A stretch of DNA of 64,000 nucleotides from Augochlora pura (lineage: Eukaryota; Arthropoda; Insecta; Hymenoptera; Halictidae). Location: assembly GCF_028453695.1 (NCBI RefSeq), contig NC_135778.1, positions 33,903,214 through 33,967,213 on the forward strand, read 5' to 3'. Shown here in pieces: positions 1 to 12,030 of the stretch; position 1 is the first letter of the stretch; each line of letters opens with the position of its first letter. The notes beneath the pieces are model-generated. The model was not told the origin of the DNA. It saw only the letters and a program-made list of their open reading frames with translations, and did no database searches. The translations under genes and the position numbers were made by a program.

Positions 1-1019
1 CGGACGAGCCTGTCTCAGTGACCCAATACTTGTTAAACATTTTTATTAATCGACCACCGCACAAATCGACAATCTTACTCTGATCTATTCATTCCGTATG
101 CACGTTACATTTTAACCACAATTTTTATCCGTAAAACCAGCATCTGTTCACATTAGTTGACATTTGATTTATTTCGTTTCTATTTGAAAAACTGCCGGCA
201 CAATTAAACTAGCCATTAGAGATATCACTTTGGTTCAAATAATTTATTTCCAAGTCGCGTTAGTGAATATCAAAATAAAATGACAAATTTCATGCTGTTT
301 ACAGAGATAATATCACAATTAATATACAAATTGCAGATATGAAGATAGAATTGGTAGCCGACCAATAAGAATCTTGTTCCAATGTACGGCGCCAATTTCG
401 AATCGTTCGAAACGGTTCTAGACCGTCAACGTTACCAACGCAAATAATTTCCCATTGATTAGCGCGCGAAGTTCGAACAGCCCGAGCCGAAACGAGCGAG
501 TTGCCGTGTTACAAGAACGCGAAGGGGATTTTCTATTTACATTTCGACTGACTCCGAAAAGAAAAATGGCCAACGCGTCGTCTCGATATAGGTGAATTTT
601 CTGCCTGTTAATTTTCGAGTGGCACGCGTGTACATTGACAAAGGGATCGGTCGAAGGTGTTGACAATAGGGCGCTGGGGTCGCACCATATGGTGATACCT
701 GTTCCACGGCCTATTATTATGTGTTCATGGGGATTTAGAGAGCCTAGGCGCTAAGGGTGGCCTAATGGGGTTTGCCATGATGGGCGTAGGCGAGCATCGA
801 GTATGTATTATTCCCGATCAAGCATGCTACAGCGAGCCGAAAGAATGGGCCTACCCCTAAGCACTGCGGAGCGACATTCTGTTTTGAATAAATGTCAATT
901 TTCCCTGCTAAGCTGTATCGTTTCGTCGGGAAATTCGTTTCGGAAAGTTCTACTTCCGTTTTCGCAACTGTTCATTTAACTTTGTGATAGAAACGCTTTG
1001 ATTATTACAGACTTAAAAA
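1..1019. other. Non-coding flank, no gene seen
   Basis: No open frame here shows family similarity or paired splice sites. Composition is mixed and no repeat structure stands out. If the probable exon at 2685-3176 is real, this stretch is part of the intron that follows it on the minus strand. Confidence 0.5.
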
Positions 1020-1021
1020 TA

Positions 1022-1442
1022 TTAGGTTGGTGCATATGAAATATCGGATTTTTAAGTGAGTACATAAAACTGCATATCTTTCTTCAAAAGCTATTGATTT
1101 AATGAAAATGTGCCCCATTTGCTTCAATACACTTCTCCCAACGCAGGTTTAATTCATAAATGTCTGTCTTCAAGAAATTCTGATTTTTCGGATCAGTAAA
1201 CTATAGCATGGAATTTTTCGGACTGTCTCCATTTACATACTGTTTAGTCCATAGAAACTACAAATACGTCGTACAAAACAATTGCAAAATTAAATGAAGT
1301 AAAATATAAAATTTTATAAACTATAGATCTTTTGCCAACCGACTTTCACTATTTTAAACATTCGGGAAGTTTTTACGGGCTAAATAGTATATAGTATTCG
1401 TACAGGCTAAATAGAATATAGTATTCATATGCACCAACCTAA
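1022..1442 (-). mobile_element. Internally deleted mariner-family element
   Basis: The element has inverted ends: TTAGGTTGGTGCATATGAA at 1022 and its reverse complement ending at 1442. Both sides are flanked by TA (1020-1021 and 1443-1444), the mariner target-site duplication. On the minus strand, positions 1170-1099 encode a mariner transposase C-terminus containing RWEKCIEANGAHF followed by a stop. The catalytic D,D(34)D core is absent, so this 421-bp copy cannot move by itself. It is MITE-like. Confidence 0.85.
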
Positions 1443-1444
1443 TA

Positions 1445-1927
1445 AAATGCACTTTATCGCATAAGATGGAAATACTATAAGCCAGAAGATTTATTTCAGA
1501 TTTCCAGTGAAAGATGGCTTCGAGCGCAAAGGGTTAATAGTCTCTAACGTCCGAGAGCTAGTAGGGAAGTTACGAAAATGCGGTAAAATGCAAGCGCGTG
1601 ATTATGGTTGTGACTAGTCTCAATTTGGAATCATACAAGGCAGAACTGTTCACTATGCTTCGCGCGGTCGGTAATGGAACAGCCACGCGCCGAGGGCGAA
1701 GCTACTGGCAACGTCTTATCGGAGAGCTGACGTCAGAGAAGAAAAACTCAAGTGTTTATGTTTTCATGCTGATGTTCGTTCTATTTCTCTTAATCCCGAC
1801 ATTATTTATGACAGGTCGCTGTCACTTTCTTCAGCCGAACAACGTGTAGTTACTAGCAAAGAGTTCCGCGAATACTTGAGGGACGTTGCTCGCGAAAGAA
1901 AGTGGCAACGCTGCCCTAAAACTGCTC
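1445..1927. other. Spacer between two mariner remnants
   Basis: The 83-codon open frame at 1598-1849 (+) has a hydrophobic stretch, but I recognise no family and see no splice or promoter context for it. No transposase core is seen here, although mariner ends lie on both sides. Confidence 0.4.
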
Positions 1928-2177
1928 AAAATCTGCCCGAGTTTTTACGAGCTAAATAGTATATAAATGAAGACAGTCTGAAATATTCCATATCAGTGTT
2001 TATTGATTCTAAAGATCGAAATTTGTTTAAGACAGGCATTTCTGTATTGAAATTTCGTTGGAAAAGGTGTGGTAAAGCAAACGGGGCATATTTTGATTAA
2101 ATCAACAGATTTTGAAAATAGATATACAGTTTTATATATTTACTTAAAGCTCCGACATTTCATATGCACCAACCTAA
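1928..2177 (+). mobile_element. Truncated mariner 3' end, inverted relative to its neighbour
   Basis: The right end (about 2159-2177) is the same mariner terminus as at 1022 but in the opposite orientation, followed by TA. Upstream on the plus strand, a transposase C-terminal remnant with RWKRCGKANGAYFD ends in a TAA at 2098-2100. The reverse complement of this copy matches the 1022-1240 arm over more than 200 bp with scattered substitutions. The 5' part and the catalytic domain are missing. The left boundary is approximate. Confidence 0.75.
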
Positions 2178-2684
2178 TACAAATTCGATAGGAGTATTGC
2201 ACGGTTTGGCGGTGCGTGATTTTTGCAAGTTAGGATAAACTATGAATTAAAAATTAGATGAACTGATTTGAAAATTTGCTTGTCTAGGTCAGAGACTGTT
2301 TAGGAATCGACTACTGTGCTCTGGAGCAAAGCAAACTATGGCCCTTTTAGTCCTGGCTTCGTCGGTAAAGGGGTCCTTATTATCAGAGAACTAAATTAGC
2401 ACGGAGAGCGTTTAAAAAGAAATGGCCTGGTACCAAACTCTCCTTATCAGTTTTCACAAAGTCAAGTACTATGCGACGGGATTGCTTCCCCATATTTTAT
2501 TAACTATTTCAAAAATCTATTTCTTCCGAGCCCTGCGACGCGACTTAATAATCGCCCCGCCGCTTATAACCTTTATGTCGACCGGAGAATCCCGAATTCA
2601 TTAAAAATCATCAACCGGACATTTTTCCAATTTCTCTGAACATATCCAACGGTAAAAGAAAAGGCAAACGGAAGAAGTTCTTAC

Positions 2685-3176
2685 CAACGCTGGAAGTGGC
2701 CCCGACGCTGCTCCTGCCGGGGGTAGCAGCCGGTGTGGGCGGGCTAGCCTCTAGTCCCTGATGCACACCGTACAAGCCGAAATCCTGTTCATTGGAACTG
2801 GCGCTGCTGCACTTTCTCTTTTCCTGGTTGTGATTCAAATGAAAGCTGTCGTTCTCGACGAGACCGACCCCGAGGAGGCCCAGGTTCGGCCTCAGCTCGT
2901 CCATCAGCTTGTTCTGGCCGCAGTTCGCGGCGGCCGCCGCCGAGAAGTTTAGCTGTCTGCTGAAGATCGCCGGGAATATGTTGAACTGCTGATGGTCGAG
3001 GCTGAGGGCGGTCGTCGACAGCGAGGAGCCACCGCCGCCGCCGCCGCCGACGGAGCTGCCGCCGACGGAACCGACGCCGCCAGCACCGGGTCCCCCGGTA
3101 CCTCCGGACAGGTCGTTAGCCAGGGTGATGCCGGGGTGACCTTGTCGAGGTCGCTCGTTCGCAATGTTCACCGCGC
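2685..3176 (-). CDS. Probable internal exon of an unidentified gene, Gly/Ala-rich
   Basis: On the minus strand an open frame of about 163 codons is bounded by an acceptor (CTGGCAG, exon starts at 3176) and a strong donor (GTTG/GTAAGAA, exon ends at 2685). The peptide has a glycine/serine run (about residues 25-50), an Ala run near residue 77, and a non-repetitive part with hydrophobic FNIFPAIF and EKRKCSS segments, ending in a Ser/Pro/Thr-rich tail. Long low-complexity exons like this are common in insect transcription factors, but no DNA-binding domain is visible and I cannot name it. No ATG opens the frame, so I read it as an internal exon. The next exon would lie left of the window. Upstream exons may lie toward the CpG-rich block near 5 kb. 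Confidence 0.5.
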
Positions 3177-4740
3177 CTGCCAGCAGTTAGTGGCTCATCC
3201 TTCTATCGCAGGTTCCTCGATTTTACAATGTTCCAGTTCTTGACGCGAGAACTCGAAGCGGGGTTCTCTGGAGCGCGAGGTCCTGCGTTAGAGGAACCGC
3301 AGTTTAGCCTCTATAAGCGGGAGTACGCTGCGAGCTGGTATACAGCCAGACCTCTTTGTCAGCAAAATTTTTACACTTTCAGTGCAACCCCGAGGTCCTA
3401 GTCTCAGTTCCTGATAAACTACTGTCTCCAGATCGATCAGAGCCGCTCCTGGGCCTCAAGGTTTCAGGACAGCAGCGGAGCTGATCCTCCTTTTCGAAGG
3501 ATGCACTGATGCCTATTGGACTTAGGGGTTGGACTTGTTCCGGCGGTGTCTCTTAGTCACTTGGAAATAAAGGCTCCAATCGCGGGTTTGTTCAGTCTTG
3601 CTTAAAAAGGGACTAACGCTGATACTTTGAGGGTACAGTGAGTCTTAGGGGTTCAGACTTTGGTATCCTGTAAGTCTAGTAGTCGAACGATGATAGCGTC
3701 TCGCGTTTCCGGAGGATAGTACTATCTATCCTATTTCAGCGATTCGGGAAGAATAATCGAGATCCAGGCTTCCTCGAAAGCTCGACTTGAACTGTATTAT
3801 CTAAGGAAATCTCCCAGTGACCGGAGCTGCTTAGGTTCGCACGTCGTTCAACTTTCGGCTCAATCACTCGAACTGTCAAACGCGTATACCATGAGAAATT
3901 CAACAGCCTCGGAAGACTCGGCAAGAAACGGCTAATCCTTAGACTTCGTAGGACATACACCGAGAGAAGAAGCGACAGCAAAGCGGATTCTCGTTTCGGA
4001 AGCAGTTTCGAACGGTCTGTCCTAGCGACGCTTGGATCCCTGGCGTCAGAGGATTCGACTAACCTCGAGCGTAATCCTTCAGAACGTCGACTGAGAATAA
4101 CTACCCTCGGGAGGAGACGCTTGAGAGTAACTAAGTAATAAGTATGCACACGTCAGGACGCACTGCTTCAACACAATATTACGGCACTTCATGGATGATC
4201 TCGGCCTGGTGATTAACTGGGCATCGTCTGTTACGGATGACCTTCGTTGATTTCAACCCTGGCGAAGCGTAGTCATCTTTCTGGACACTGTCATCCACAA
4301 TGATCCCCGACGGAAGCTCCGACGTTGTTCACAAGGGTCTTGGAAATCCCAACGCTCACTGTTCGTTGTACTCTTCCCTAAGTACTCTATCTTCTTCGGC
4401 AGTTAACATAGACTACTCCCAGAGGGTCCGACGAGTCCCAGATTCACGACAACGAAGGGTGTTGTATCGAGGGTGCTGTATCTGGCCGCAGTGCTTCGAT
4501 CTGGGTCCCGGTGGTCCAAGTTGACGTTCCGCTTGTTTCAATGACGCTCCAGCAAGTCTTGGATCTTCGCCGAAGGTCCGATAGAAATCCGGATAGCTGT
4601 CGGTCCACTGTCTTCTGCCTCCAACGATTGGACAAGGCCTCGAGAGACGTCCAACCTCGCTCCCAGAGGCCGGTGTCTCGCGCCACGCGGAAATCGGCGA
4701 AGCAGCAAGGATACCCCAATTTCGACCGAGTTACCGCGAG
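3177..4740. other. Non-coding, possible upstream intron
   Basis: No recognisable coding exon. The open frames on both strands here are short, overlap each other and show no family signature. If the exon at 2685-3176 is real, this is its upstream intron or 5' region. Confidence 0.4.
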
Positions 4741-4749
4741 GACCTCTTC

Positions 4750-5600
4750 GACAATGCGATCCACGACGCTGCTAATGTTTACGGCAGCGGAGGCGACGGC
4801 GGTGGGGGTCGGGGGTGGACAGGGAGGCCGTAAGAGAGCCGAAAGGGCTGTAAAACACGGGTTAATCGCGGGCGGACGTTATCGCTACCGCGGCCTCGAT
4901 TTCGAAATTGAAATCTTATTATCCCGTCGATGCAATTACGCGGCTCCCAGTCAACAGGGGGGTCTGCGGGTGGTGGGCGGAGGGGGTGGAGGAGGCACCT
5001 GGCGGGTTGTCGAAGAAGGGGGGAAAACAGGGGGGTCGCGAGCGGCACGAGAGGACAGAGAGAGGAGAGATACTCGAATGCGTCTCGGCGATGATTCCGA
5101 GAAGAAGAGGGCCTGAGAGTCTCGCGTCTCGCGTCGCGGTGCGGTGCGGGCCCTCGCGGGCAATCGGAACTCGCCGGAGTGGCCCTCGCGGGCAACGGGC
5201 GTCGCGGCGACGCGGCTCTGCGAGCAGGAAAAACCCGAAACGAGCCGAGCAATCGAGAGGGGCGACCGCTCGCCGTGAGTTCTTGTGGGATTCTGTCCGC
5301 GAAATGCAGTTATCCCGGTGACTCCGCGGGGGGACACGGCTCGGAGGGGTCGCCGACGGTGGTGGGGGGTCGCCAGCGATACCAACCCCACTCCCCCGCC
5401 GCCCCTCGCAAGCTCCAGAAGCTCGGGGCTTCGGCGCGCAGACCACGAGGCGTGAATCCGGCCACAGGATTGGCCATCGCCCTGACAACGCATCCCCTAC
5501 GAAAGCCAATCGACGCTCGCCGTCGCCTGATCGCGGCTCCCCCACCAGCCGGCCAAGATGGCGGACTTACCAATAAAAATTCTTCTGGAAAATAACCTGC
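4750..5600. promoter_or_regulatory. CpG-rich block, possible promoter/5' exon
   Basis: This is a locally extreme GC/CpG-rich stretch. It contains a 15-bp direct repeat (GGCCCTCGCGGGCAA) about 33 bp apart near 5149 and 5182. Near its right edge, GCCAAGATGGCGGAC (5552-5566) matches the YY1/pleiohomeotic site, which is typical of core promoters. Several long open frames overlap on both strands, as expected from GC bias, so I do not call them. It could be the promoter of the minus-strand gene represented at 2685-3176; that link is inference. Confidence 0.4.
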
Positions 5601-7700
5601 GAGCGATTTTCTTTCTACCCTGCTATCTAGCTTTTCGTACCGTGTACACCGAAGGGTGGGCGCGGGGGATCGGGGCGGGTGTACGCGGCCGAACGCCGCG
5701 CGGAGGGAGGCTTTAGGGCTTCTTCCAGATAGCTGGAATTGTAGCGGCCCTTAAGGTTGCCCTCTGTGTCTTTAGTTACGGCTTTTTCTGTTTTTCTTTT
5801 CTTTTCTTGCTTTCCGAAGGAGCAACGGTGATCGCCTTATTCGGAGATCGGGGTTTTAATTTTTGCTCCGCTGTTTTTGGCAGCTAGGAGAATGCTGCAC
5901 GGTAGACACGGGTTTCGATGGTGAGGAGGACTAGAGAGGGTCGTTATAGGGAGAACGATATTTGTGGGTGTTCGGGGAAGTGCATACGGGCTGGTTTTAA
6001 AGACATTTTTAGGGGTTCGTTGGTACGATTTTTTGGACGACTTTGGGAATTTATTAGACTTTAAAACTGTCCTTTTTTAAGGGAGTTTGATGCAATGTTG
6101 TTGGAATATCAATTATCTTACACTTGCATTGTATCCTCAATAATTTAGATACAGCAAAAATCAATATTTGATGTGTTATCAACGAATAGCTACATCCTTG
6201 GAAAATGACCGATTTCAACCCCTAATATTCCAGCTTGTTTTTGATGACATATAGATATTATAAAACTATAAAAGCGATCGTTATTAAATTCTAAAATACA
6301 TTCCGTTAATATTTAGACCATGTCTAAAAATTTGTGTAGAAAGAGAAGATCAAAATCGTGCAAGCTAATTGGCTGTCGACTGCACTGTCGGTAGGAAAAT
6401 CTTGCGGACGGAATTGCCTCCGGAAAAATAATAAAATACATCTTGCCCGTCATAATTTCTGGTCCAAGGGAATTCATTCGGCACTCCCCCGTCTCCCCGT
6501 CATACTGAATGACTCACATATAACCGTAGCCTGTCTGGTTCCTCAAGGAACTTCGACAAAACCCTTCGATTCGTCGACTTGACGCCCACTTCTCGTTCGA
6601 CCCTCCTTCAGAGCGTGGCGAGAGGGTGCCCGAGGGTGAGATCGAACAGATATGCAGCCGAAGGGTACGAGCAAGGGCTAGGAACGAGGAACATCAAGTT
6701 CCTAGAGCCTCCGCCTCCCGAAACTTTCGCAAATCCTCAAAAACCCATCCCCCTCGCAAGCATCCCAGGAATCGGTCGATTAACCACAATTTTCCTGCGA
6801 ATCGCCGTTTAAAATTTCAAAAAAAAAAAAAGGCTAGATCGTGCAATTCTCCGTTCAAAAAGCTACAAAATTTGTGCAACAATATTTTTTATTCGAGCCA
6901 CAGTTTCGAGAAAATGGAGATCAAAGACCGAGCGTACCATCTCTCCCCTTCGCGCGCGTTCCATCAATTTAATTCTCTCGAAAACTGAGACTCGAACAAA
7001 AAAATATGCGTTTCTCATTTTTTACACAGAATTTTTTCTTGCAGAATAATTTAGGACATTTTTTTGTCGAGCTTCGAACCTCGGTCTCGCCTAGAAGTTC
7101 AGTTCTTTCGGTGCATTTTGTTGGAAGTTGTTCTTTCGCGTCACCCGCTGTTGTTTGACGGGCAACGATCAGTCGATAATTATACCTCGTTCGTTTACAC
7201 GGCCCTGTATAAACATAATCTTTTAGCGTTTGAGCCCTTGAAAAGTAATCGGATTGCGTCGGATCCGAAGAGAGCGCCGCAGTTATGGTACGTGTTCATT
7301 ATGTTCGCTTTAGTTGCAGATTTCGGAATCTCTCATTAAGAATGCGAAATGCGACGCACGAATAATGACATTTTACATAGCGGGTCGATCAAAGCCGGAA
7401 TTTGCGAAATTTATAAACGCATTCACACCTGCTCGCCTGGATTTTTATTGCTCGGCGTTCGACTCGCGGCTGTTCGGGGCTCTCCGGCGAATCATGGCAA
7501 AACTGTATCCCCGAATTTCGTGGATCCCGGCTCAATTTCGGCCGTGTGCATTACATTTTATTTACTATGTAAACCGCGTAGCAATTTTTCGATACAGAAA
7601 CTGGCTGCTTATCGACTTACTACGCGATCCATTTTCGAACTAATTTCACACTTCTTTCTTATAATTTAATCAAATGAAAATTACGTCAATTATCGTCGAT
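5601..7700. other. Non-coding AT-rich DNA, no gene seen
   Basis: Open frames at 6358-7669 are short, overlapping and without recognisable families or flanking splice signals. Parts of 6.8-7.1 kb resemble, weakly, the ~190-bp repeat family found at 7.7-8.1 kb. Confidence 0.4.
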
Positions 7701-7739
7701 TAAACGTGTCCTCGAAAATTATATCTATTGCTACCCCTT

Positions 7740-8110
7740 TTATTTTTGTCTAACTTCGGAACTTTTTTTGAATAAAATACGTGAAGCGATTATTATAAAA
7801 CTTGAATGGATATTTTTGTTTATATCTCAACTACATACACGTATTTTATAAAAATAAAAATTCAGATAAATCGCGAACGATTTAATGCGTCCTCAAAAAT
7901 GAGTCTATTACAAATCCTTCCGAAGATAGGATTCTTGTGCAGATTTGACATTTTTTTGCAACAAAACTACTGAATCGATTATCATGAAACTTTAACGAAT
8001 ATTTTTGCAGAAGTTTCAATTATACGCGTGAATTTTTGCGCGAAGAAATAGTCAAAATTGAGCAAGTTCTGAGCGATCGAGCATGCTCTCAAAAAGAACT
8101 CGTTTCGCAA
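7740..8110 (+). repeat. Two degenerate copies of the ~190-bp repeat
   Basis: GAAGCGATTATTATAAAAC near 7782 recurs as GAATCGATTATCATGAAAC near 7972. After it, both copies carry related text running to a ...CTCAAAAA... segment. The offset is about 190 bp. The same family appears near 12.9-13.8 kb and possibly 16.8-17.1 kb. Copies are strongly diverged and non-coding. Confidence 0.6.
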
Positions 8111-8689
8111 GCTAATATCCCGGATCATATTTGATACTGACATGATTTCTTGACAAGCATATCGCCCCTCGCGCATCTACACATGAAAAACAAACGACCG
8201 AGGCTTATCTGAATCTTTGAAAGCTATCGATTAGACCACCCTTACGAGGTACAACCTGCATATGGTCCACGCAGACCGTAAAGTTGGCTTTCCAATCCAA
8301 GTGATCGGATCTAATCTAAGCAATCTACCCCTTGTAAATTAGGTCCACGAGGCTCTTAGATCGTGCAGTAACAGTGGCTGAACATTACGGAGTCCCTACA
8401 CAGGCTTCTACGCACGCACAAGAAATTATTCAAAATCGTATCGCTATAGTTTCCACGTTTTTTTCAACGCCAATCGCTCATAAACATTCGCGTATCCTTA
8501 AACCCTTGCGACCTAATGCGTCAGGAGACTGGGTAAACAGGTCATATGACTTTAGTAAACTATTTACAAGCTTCGAAGACCATGTGCGATCCTGACAAAC
8601 TGTACGCGACCTCGCATCAGAGCATTACGTTAAACGAAAATAATTTTCCTGCGTGAATTCGATTCGACGGAAGTTATGGAACGAAATCT

Positions 8690-8990
8690 TCGAATCGCTA
8701 AGAGGGACGTTAAACGGTCCCCGCACTGATAGAGAGCCGGTGATCGATCCAGCGAATGGATCTCCAAGTGATCAGCATATAGTAAGAATTTGCAGAATCA
8801 AAATCCCCCAGGGAGATCGTTGATAAATAGGTTAGACAGCACAGCTCCCAGGCGAGAGCCTCGAGGAAATCCAGAGATAACTTTGATATTTCTGTCTTCC
8901 GATGGCAGTTGCCCGATTTTACAAGTTCGCATTGCCAACAGATCACCAACGGAACGATTCGGATCCACCGAAATCGTTGACCGGATTCGA
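8690..8990 (-). pseudogene. Dead non-LTR retrotransposon reverse-transcriptase fragment
   Basis: Minus-strand translation gives ISGFPRGSRLGAVLSNLFIN DL (two pieces of one run), the domain-4/B signature of Jockey/R1-type reverse transcriptases (family form: SGVPQGSxLGPLLFxxFIND). An in-frame TGA at 8798-8800 follows, then FLLYADHLEIHS, the counterpart of the catalytic YADD box with the second Asp replaced by His. The stop and the lost catalytic Asp mark it as inactive. Flanking element sequence is not recognisable, so this is a short relic. Confidence 0.8.
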
Positions 8991-9229
8991 TCGGATCCTC
9001 GGCTCTCGTTGCCCCCACTCCCGTTACTTCGCGAATCAAAATTAACGAACGAATTGATAACGAACCGAGTTGTCTGTACGAGGGAAGCCGCGGGAATCGA
9101 CGAGGTAAAAATGCAGGTTGACGCAAAAGGACGTCTTTGGCTGCGGAACGAGCCGGCAATTTCCGCGTCCCGGAATTTTCGGTAGTCAAATAAAGCGGGA
9201 AGAGTTGCTCGGAAAATATTCGACATAAC

Positions 9230-11760
9230 TATGTAACAGCATTACGTTACGCTGATGCGATGCGCGGGGCTCGTGCATGATACATAGTTCTATTTAGCTT
9301 GAACGGAACGTTGTTGTGCATTGTCTGCGGAGGGGGAGGGACATAAATAAAAAAGCGAAAAGGAAGACACCGCGAAGCATTTTTCCACTTGTCCACATTA
9401 ATAATCTACGCTCATCCGCGTCCGTTAGATGCCCGCGTTCGAGACGAAGGGTCCGATAAGAGTGATTGCTACGCTTGGAAATTATTAACTTTCGCTACGC
9501 GATTATGCTAAGTGGATGTTGCCACGTAATTTCGTTCGTTTACGGGACCGTTCCTTCGCTATTGTTATTATTAATATCATTGTAATGTGAAAGTTTAGCT
9601 GCGCGCAAAGTAGCGAGACGCCGGCGTTACCCTTCAAAGCGCAATATCGCGGCCACGAAAAATCGTAGGCAGGGGCTTCTTGGTCTCGTTGGAAAGCGGT
9701 GGGTTCGCGCTTCAAATTCGTGCTAATTGGAACACCAGACTACATTTTGTTAACTATCCAGGCACGTTCGAATTCGGAAAATTTGGAAAATTCGGTATAT
9801 ACGCGCCGTTATGCCTCCGGTGAATTTATGGTGGGCAGACCATTTTTCAATGGGAAAATCAAGTAGGGTGTACGAAAGCAGACACTTCACACTATAAATC
9901 TAGCTGTAATAAATCATGTTACGATTTTTTTTCCAAGAAGTTATGGCTATTCCAATTTATCGAATTTTCTAACCGAGATTTCGCAATCTTTTGTCTGTTA
10001 GTGTACGACAATCAGTTTTATAGATAGAAAAGAAATGTTGAAGAAAAATTGCGCTTACCCTGGTCGAAAGTGGAGACTTCCCCCTATAAAATGATCCAAG
10101 GTGGATTAGGCTATGATATTTTTCGTCGGAGTTACGGCAGATCGAACGCGATGAATTTTTGCTGGAAAGATTTCGCTCTCCTTTGATTCTGATCTTCGCT
10201 ATAATTCTCCTCTGTGTTGGTGAGTGCTTTTAGGAGTCAGCGCTGTATCATTGCTGACAATGCATCAGTTTGTTCGTGGCTAGTGTGACAGATTTCGACC
10301 ACGCCCCGTCGATATGGTGTTGCACCCCCCTTTTCAGAATATCCGTGCACCCTCGATCAGTGCATCGGAAATTCGCCGGCTTTGATCTACGCGCTGCGCC
10401 TCTTCGGGAATCGTACGTGTCGCCTCCATTTAGGCGAATGTTGTCAAAGACGCTCAAATGCCGGGCAAACCTTCGCTTTCTGCCTCTCATTTTATCGAGA
10501 CGCCGCCATTTGCATCGCCAATCACTCTACGAACCCTATACGAACTGCTATTTTTTACAGTTTCTCAATATCCGACTGCGCTTCGACGCATTTTCAATTA
10601 TTATACTAAAACGCGATCGAATATCTCGCTGGCTAGTTGCTCGAAAATTTTACAATTATCCCTTGGATGTATTACATCGTACATTCAACTCGTATAAATT
10701 GTAAAAAAACATGTTTTCTCTAATTAAAGACAATTTTAATCTGCTATAGGCAATTTATATGGAAGTTCATTAAAAACTGCCATTTTTAGAATGTGAAACC
10801 ACAAAGAATATTATCAAATATTGCTTAAGGCGTTCATACTCAAAAAGTATTGCACAGCCAATCTATTTTCATTTTATTACTTTGGAAATTAAGAATATAA
10901 TTTACTATAATATTTCGACGATTTTTATATATCATACAATTTCATATATCATTTAATGTTATTTAACATAGTACAATGAAAATAAGATTGTTTTATTGGG
11001 AAGCTAGAATTAAATCGATTAGATTTGATTGTTCGCCCGACTCGATTTTGTTTGGCTTGTAATAAAACAGCAAATAAAAATGGCGGACGCGATGCAGGTT
11101 TTTTTTTTGTGAAAAGAGATGGGCGTGCTGAGGAGGCTGCTGGTATAATTGGCCTATTCAAATAGCGAGCAATATTTTGACATGGTTTTATCGGTGACAC
11201 GTGCGGTGGACAAATTGGCAAGCACGTGCTGCTGCCCCGGCCGACTCTCGCCGACGACTTCCGGATATAATAAGCACTCTTGTTCAATTTAAACGTTCCC
11301 GTAAGTGTCAACACAGCAGTATGCGCCATTTACGAAACATATAATCAATCCTTATTCCTGCTTTCTTTTTACTCTCCGAATACTGTTGACGTTGTTCGAT
11401 CAGAATGGCTTATCGAAGAATGGCGTGGTAATTGTATTGTCGGCGTTTCTATTGTACTGTCTCCTTTTTTTTATTAATAATCGCATTGTACGACGACTTC
11501 ATCGTTCGCTATATCTTCCCACAAAATATTAACTTAAAATACTAATTAATTGCATCAAAATGTTGATCTGAAAACAACGATTGTTGCACAAGAAAATTGC
11601 AGATTCAAACATTCCAAATTCTACTAATTCTTGACGAAACAATGCAGTCATTAATAATGTAGATGCTTGCATATGTTCGTAAAATATTTGCACATTGTTT
11701 TTGAAAGAATTGTATATAAATTGTTCTAACTGAAACTAAACAGTAGTTTCATTAGTTTCA
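9230..11760. other. Non-coding, no gene seen
   Basis: The open frames (for example 10270-10704 + and 10949-11329 -) lack recognisable domains and splice context. GC-rich and AT-rich patches alternate. I see nothing else supportable. Confidence 0.4.
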
Positions 11761-11767
11761 ATGGAAG

Positions 11768-12030
11768 AATGTATAAATTGTTACCAGTAGTATAATGTAT
11801 AAATTACCTCCAGCAGAACATCAGAAAAATTATTTTCAGAAGAATAACGTATCAACTGTTTCCCTATGGAACAGTGTTTAATTTGTTTCTCCTAAGATGA
11901 TGTATAAATCGTTTTTACCGCAATAATGTGAAAGTTGCTTCCATTAACATCCATGTTCAAATTGTTTCCAGCGACACAGTGTCTAATTTGCTTCCAGTAG
12001 AACATTCTGTAAATTGTTTTCAGTTTCTCC
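11768..12030 (+). repeat. Degenerate 26-27 bp minisatellite, ~10 units
   Basis: Units start at about 11768, 11794, 11820, 11846, 11873, 11900, 11926, 11953, 11978 and 12004. The shared core resembles ATGTATAAATTGTTTCCAGY followed by AGAAC. Unit length is 25-27 bp and copies differ at several positions each. A possible eleventh unit lies near 11704. Stops and non-multiple-of-three unit lengths argue against coding. Confidence 0.8.

Noticed and set aside
4919..5545. 208-codon minus-strand open frame in the CpG-rich block
   Set aside because: Overlaps several equally long frames on both strands; composition is Arg/Pro/Ser-rich as expected from GC bias; no domain.
10949..11329. 126-codon minus-strand frame
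   Set aside because: No domain and low-complexity Lys/Pro stretches; likely chance.
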